Shown here: one piece after another, positions 63,932 through 64,000 of the stretch
How the letters are laid out: every line of letters begins with the position of its first letter
How positions within the stretch are numbered: the first letter of the stretch is position 1
Position numbers and translations under genes: made by a program
Assembly: GCA_943736015.1 (NCBI GenBank)
Contig: OX031060.1
Span: 5,283,501 to 5,347,500, forward strand
Length of the DNA stretch: 64,000 nucleotides
From: Tridacna crocea
Taxonomy: Eukaryota; Mollusca; Bivalvia; Cardiida; Cardiidae
Direction of reading: 5' to 3'
The notes under the pieces: model-generated
Database searches by the model: none
Told to the model about the DNA's origin: nothing
What the model saw: the letters and a program-made list of their open reading frames with translations, nothing else

Positions 63932-64000
63932 TTAACCCTTTACTCCATAGATACCTATTTCTATGCATTGCTTGTAGGAGCCATTGGAAAACATTGTGGC
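63932..64000 (+). mobile_element. TTAA-B MITE, cut by the window edge
   Basis: TTAACCCTTTACTCCATAG and GGAAAACATTGTGGC at the last bases. Confidence 0.75.

Noticed and set aside
1-64000. Regular hairpin repeats that could suggest a CRISPR array
   Set aside because: Copies are 225-230 bp, in both orientations, with TTAA ends and irregular spacing, in an intron-bearing animal genome; there are no cas genes.

Overview
The window looks like nuclear DNA from an invertebrate animal, most probably a bivalve mollusc of the heterodont (clam-like) type. The evidence is AT-rich, intron-dominated sequence with two recognisable animal genes split by introns, tRNA-derived SINEs, a degraded LINE, pearl/Helentron-like elements with about 155-bp tandem repeats, and very many fold-back MITEs. 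The species call is an inference from repeat style. No bacterial operons, CRISPR arrays, rRNA or functional tRNA genes were seen.

Only two host genes are supportable. At 26299-26501 (+) lies the last coding exon of an IAP (BIRC) family gene: a C3HC4 RING ending in the usual short IAP tail and a stop codon; no BIR domain was found upstream. From 53331 to the right edge (+) runs the 5' part of a calcium-responsive transcription factor gene (CARF, also called ALS2CR8), with nine exons whose reading phases all agree. The gene continues beyond the window.

The rest is mostly mobile DNA. The dominant component is a superfamily of about 225-230 bp, TTAA-bounded fold-back MITEs (called TTAA-A, -B and -C here) with more than 70 recognisable whole or partial copies in 64 kb. 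Their ends (TTAA followed by CCCTTTACC and its reverse) suggest mobilisation by a piggyBac-type transposase, but no such transposase is in the window. Each copy has a central hairpin of about 33-bp arms around a one-base loop. Other families are nested in them: a second TTAA fold-back (TTAA-Q), a 404-bp TIR element with a 6-bp target duplication, a 100-bp perfect-ended hairpin with a 9-bp duplication, and a Helentron-like element inserted at the T-run of the hairpin.

Layout: 1-8 kb, MITEs, fold-backs and SINEs; 8-12.5 kb, a LINE with its 5' end but no 3' end; 12.6-26 kb, old tandem-like repeats, Helentron-like elements and two TIR elements; 26.3-26.5 kb, the IAP RING exon; 27-50 kb, dense MITEs, a pearl-like element (32.7-34.0 kb), a minisatellite (43.5-44.0 kb) and a long-TIR MITE (44.3 kb); 51.2-52.3 kb, a repeat-poor CpG-containing stretch that may hold the CARF promoter; 53.3-63.2 kb, CARF exons sitting in the gaps between intronic MITEs. 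The most unusual material is the hairpin-MITE array itself: arm-matched substitutions, shared TTAA sites, precise nested insertions, and a chimeric element present in two inverted copies 44 kb apart.
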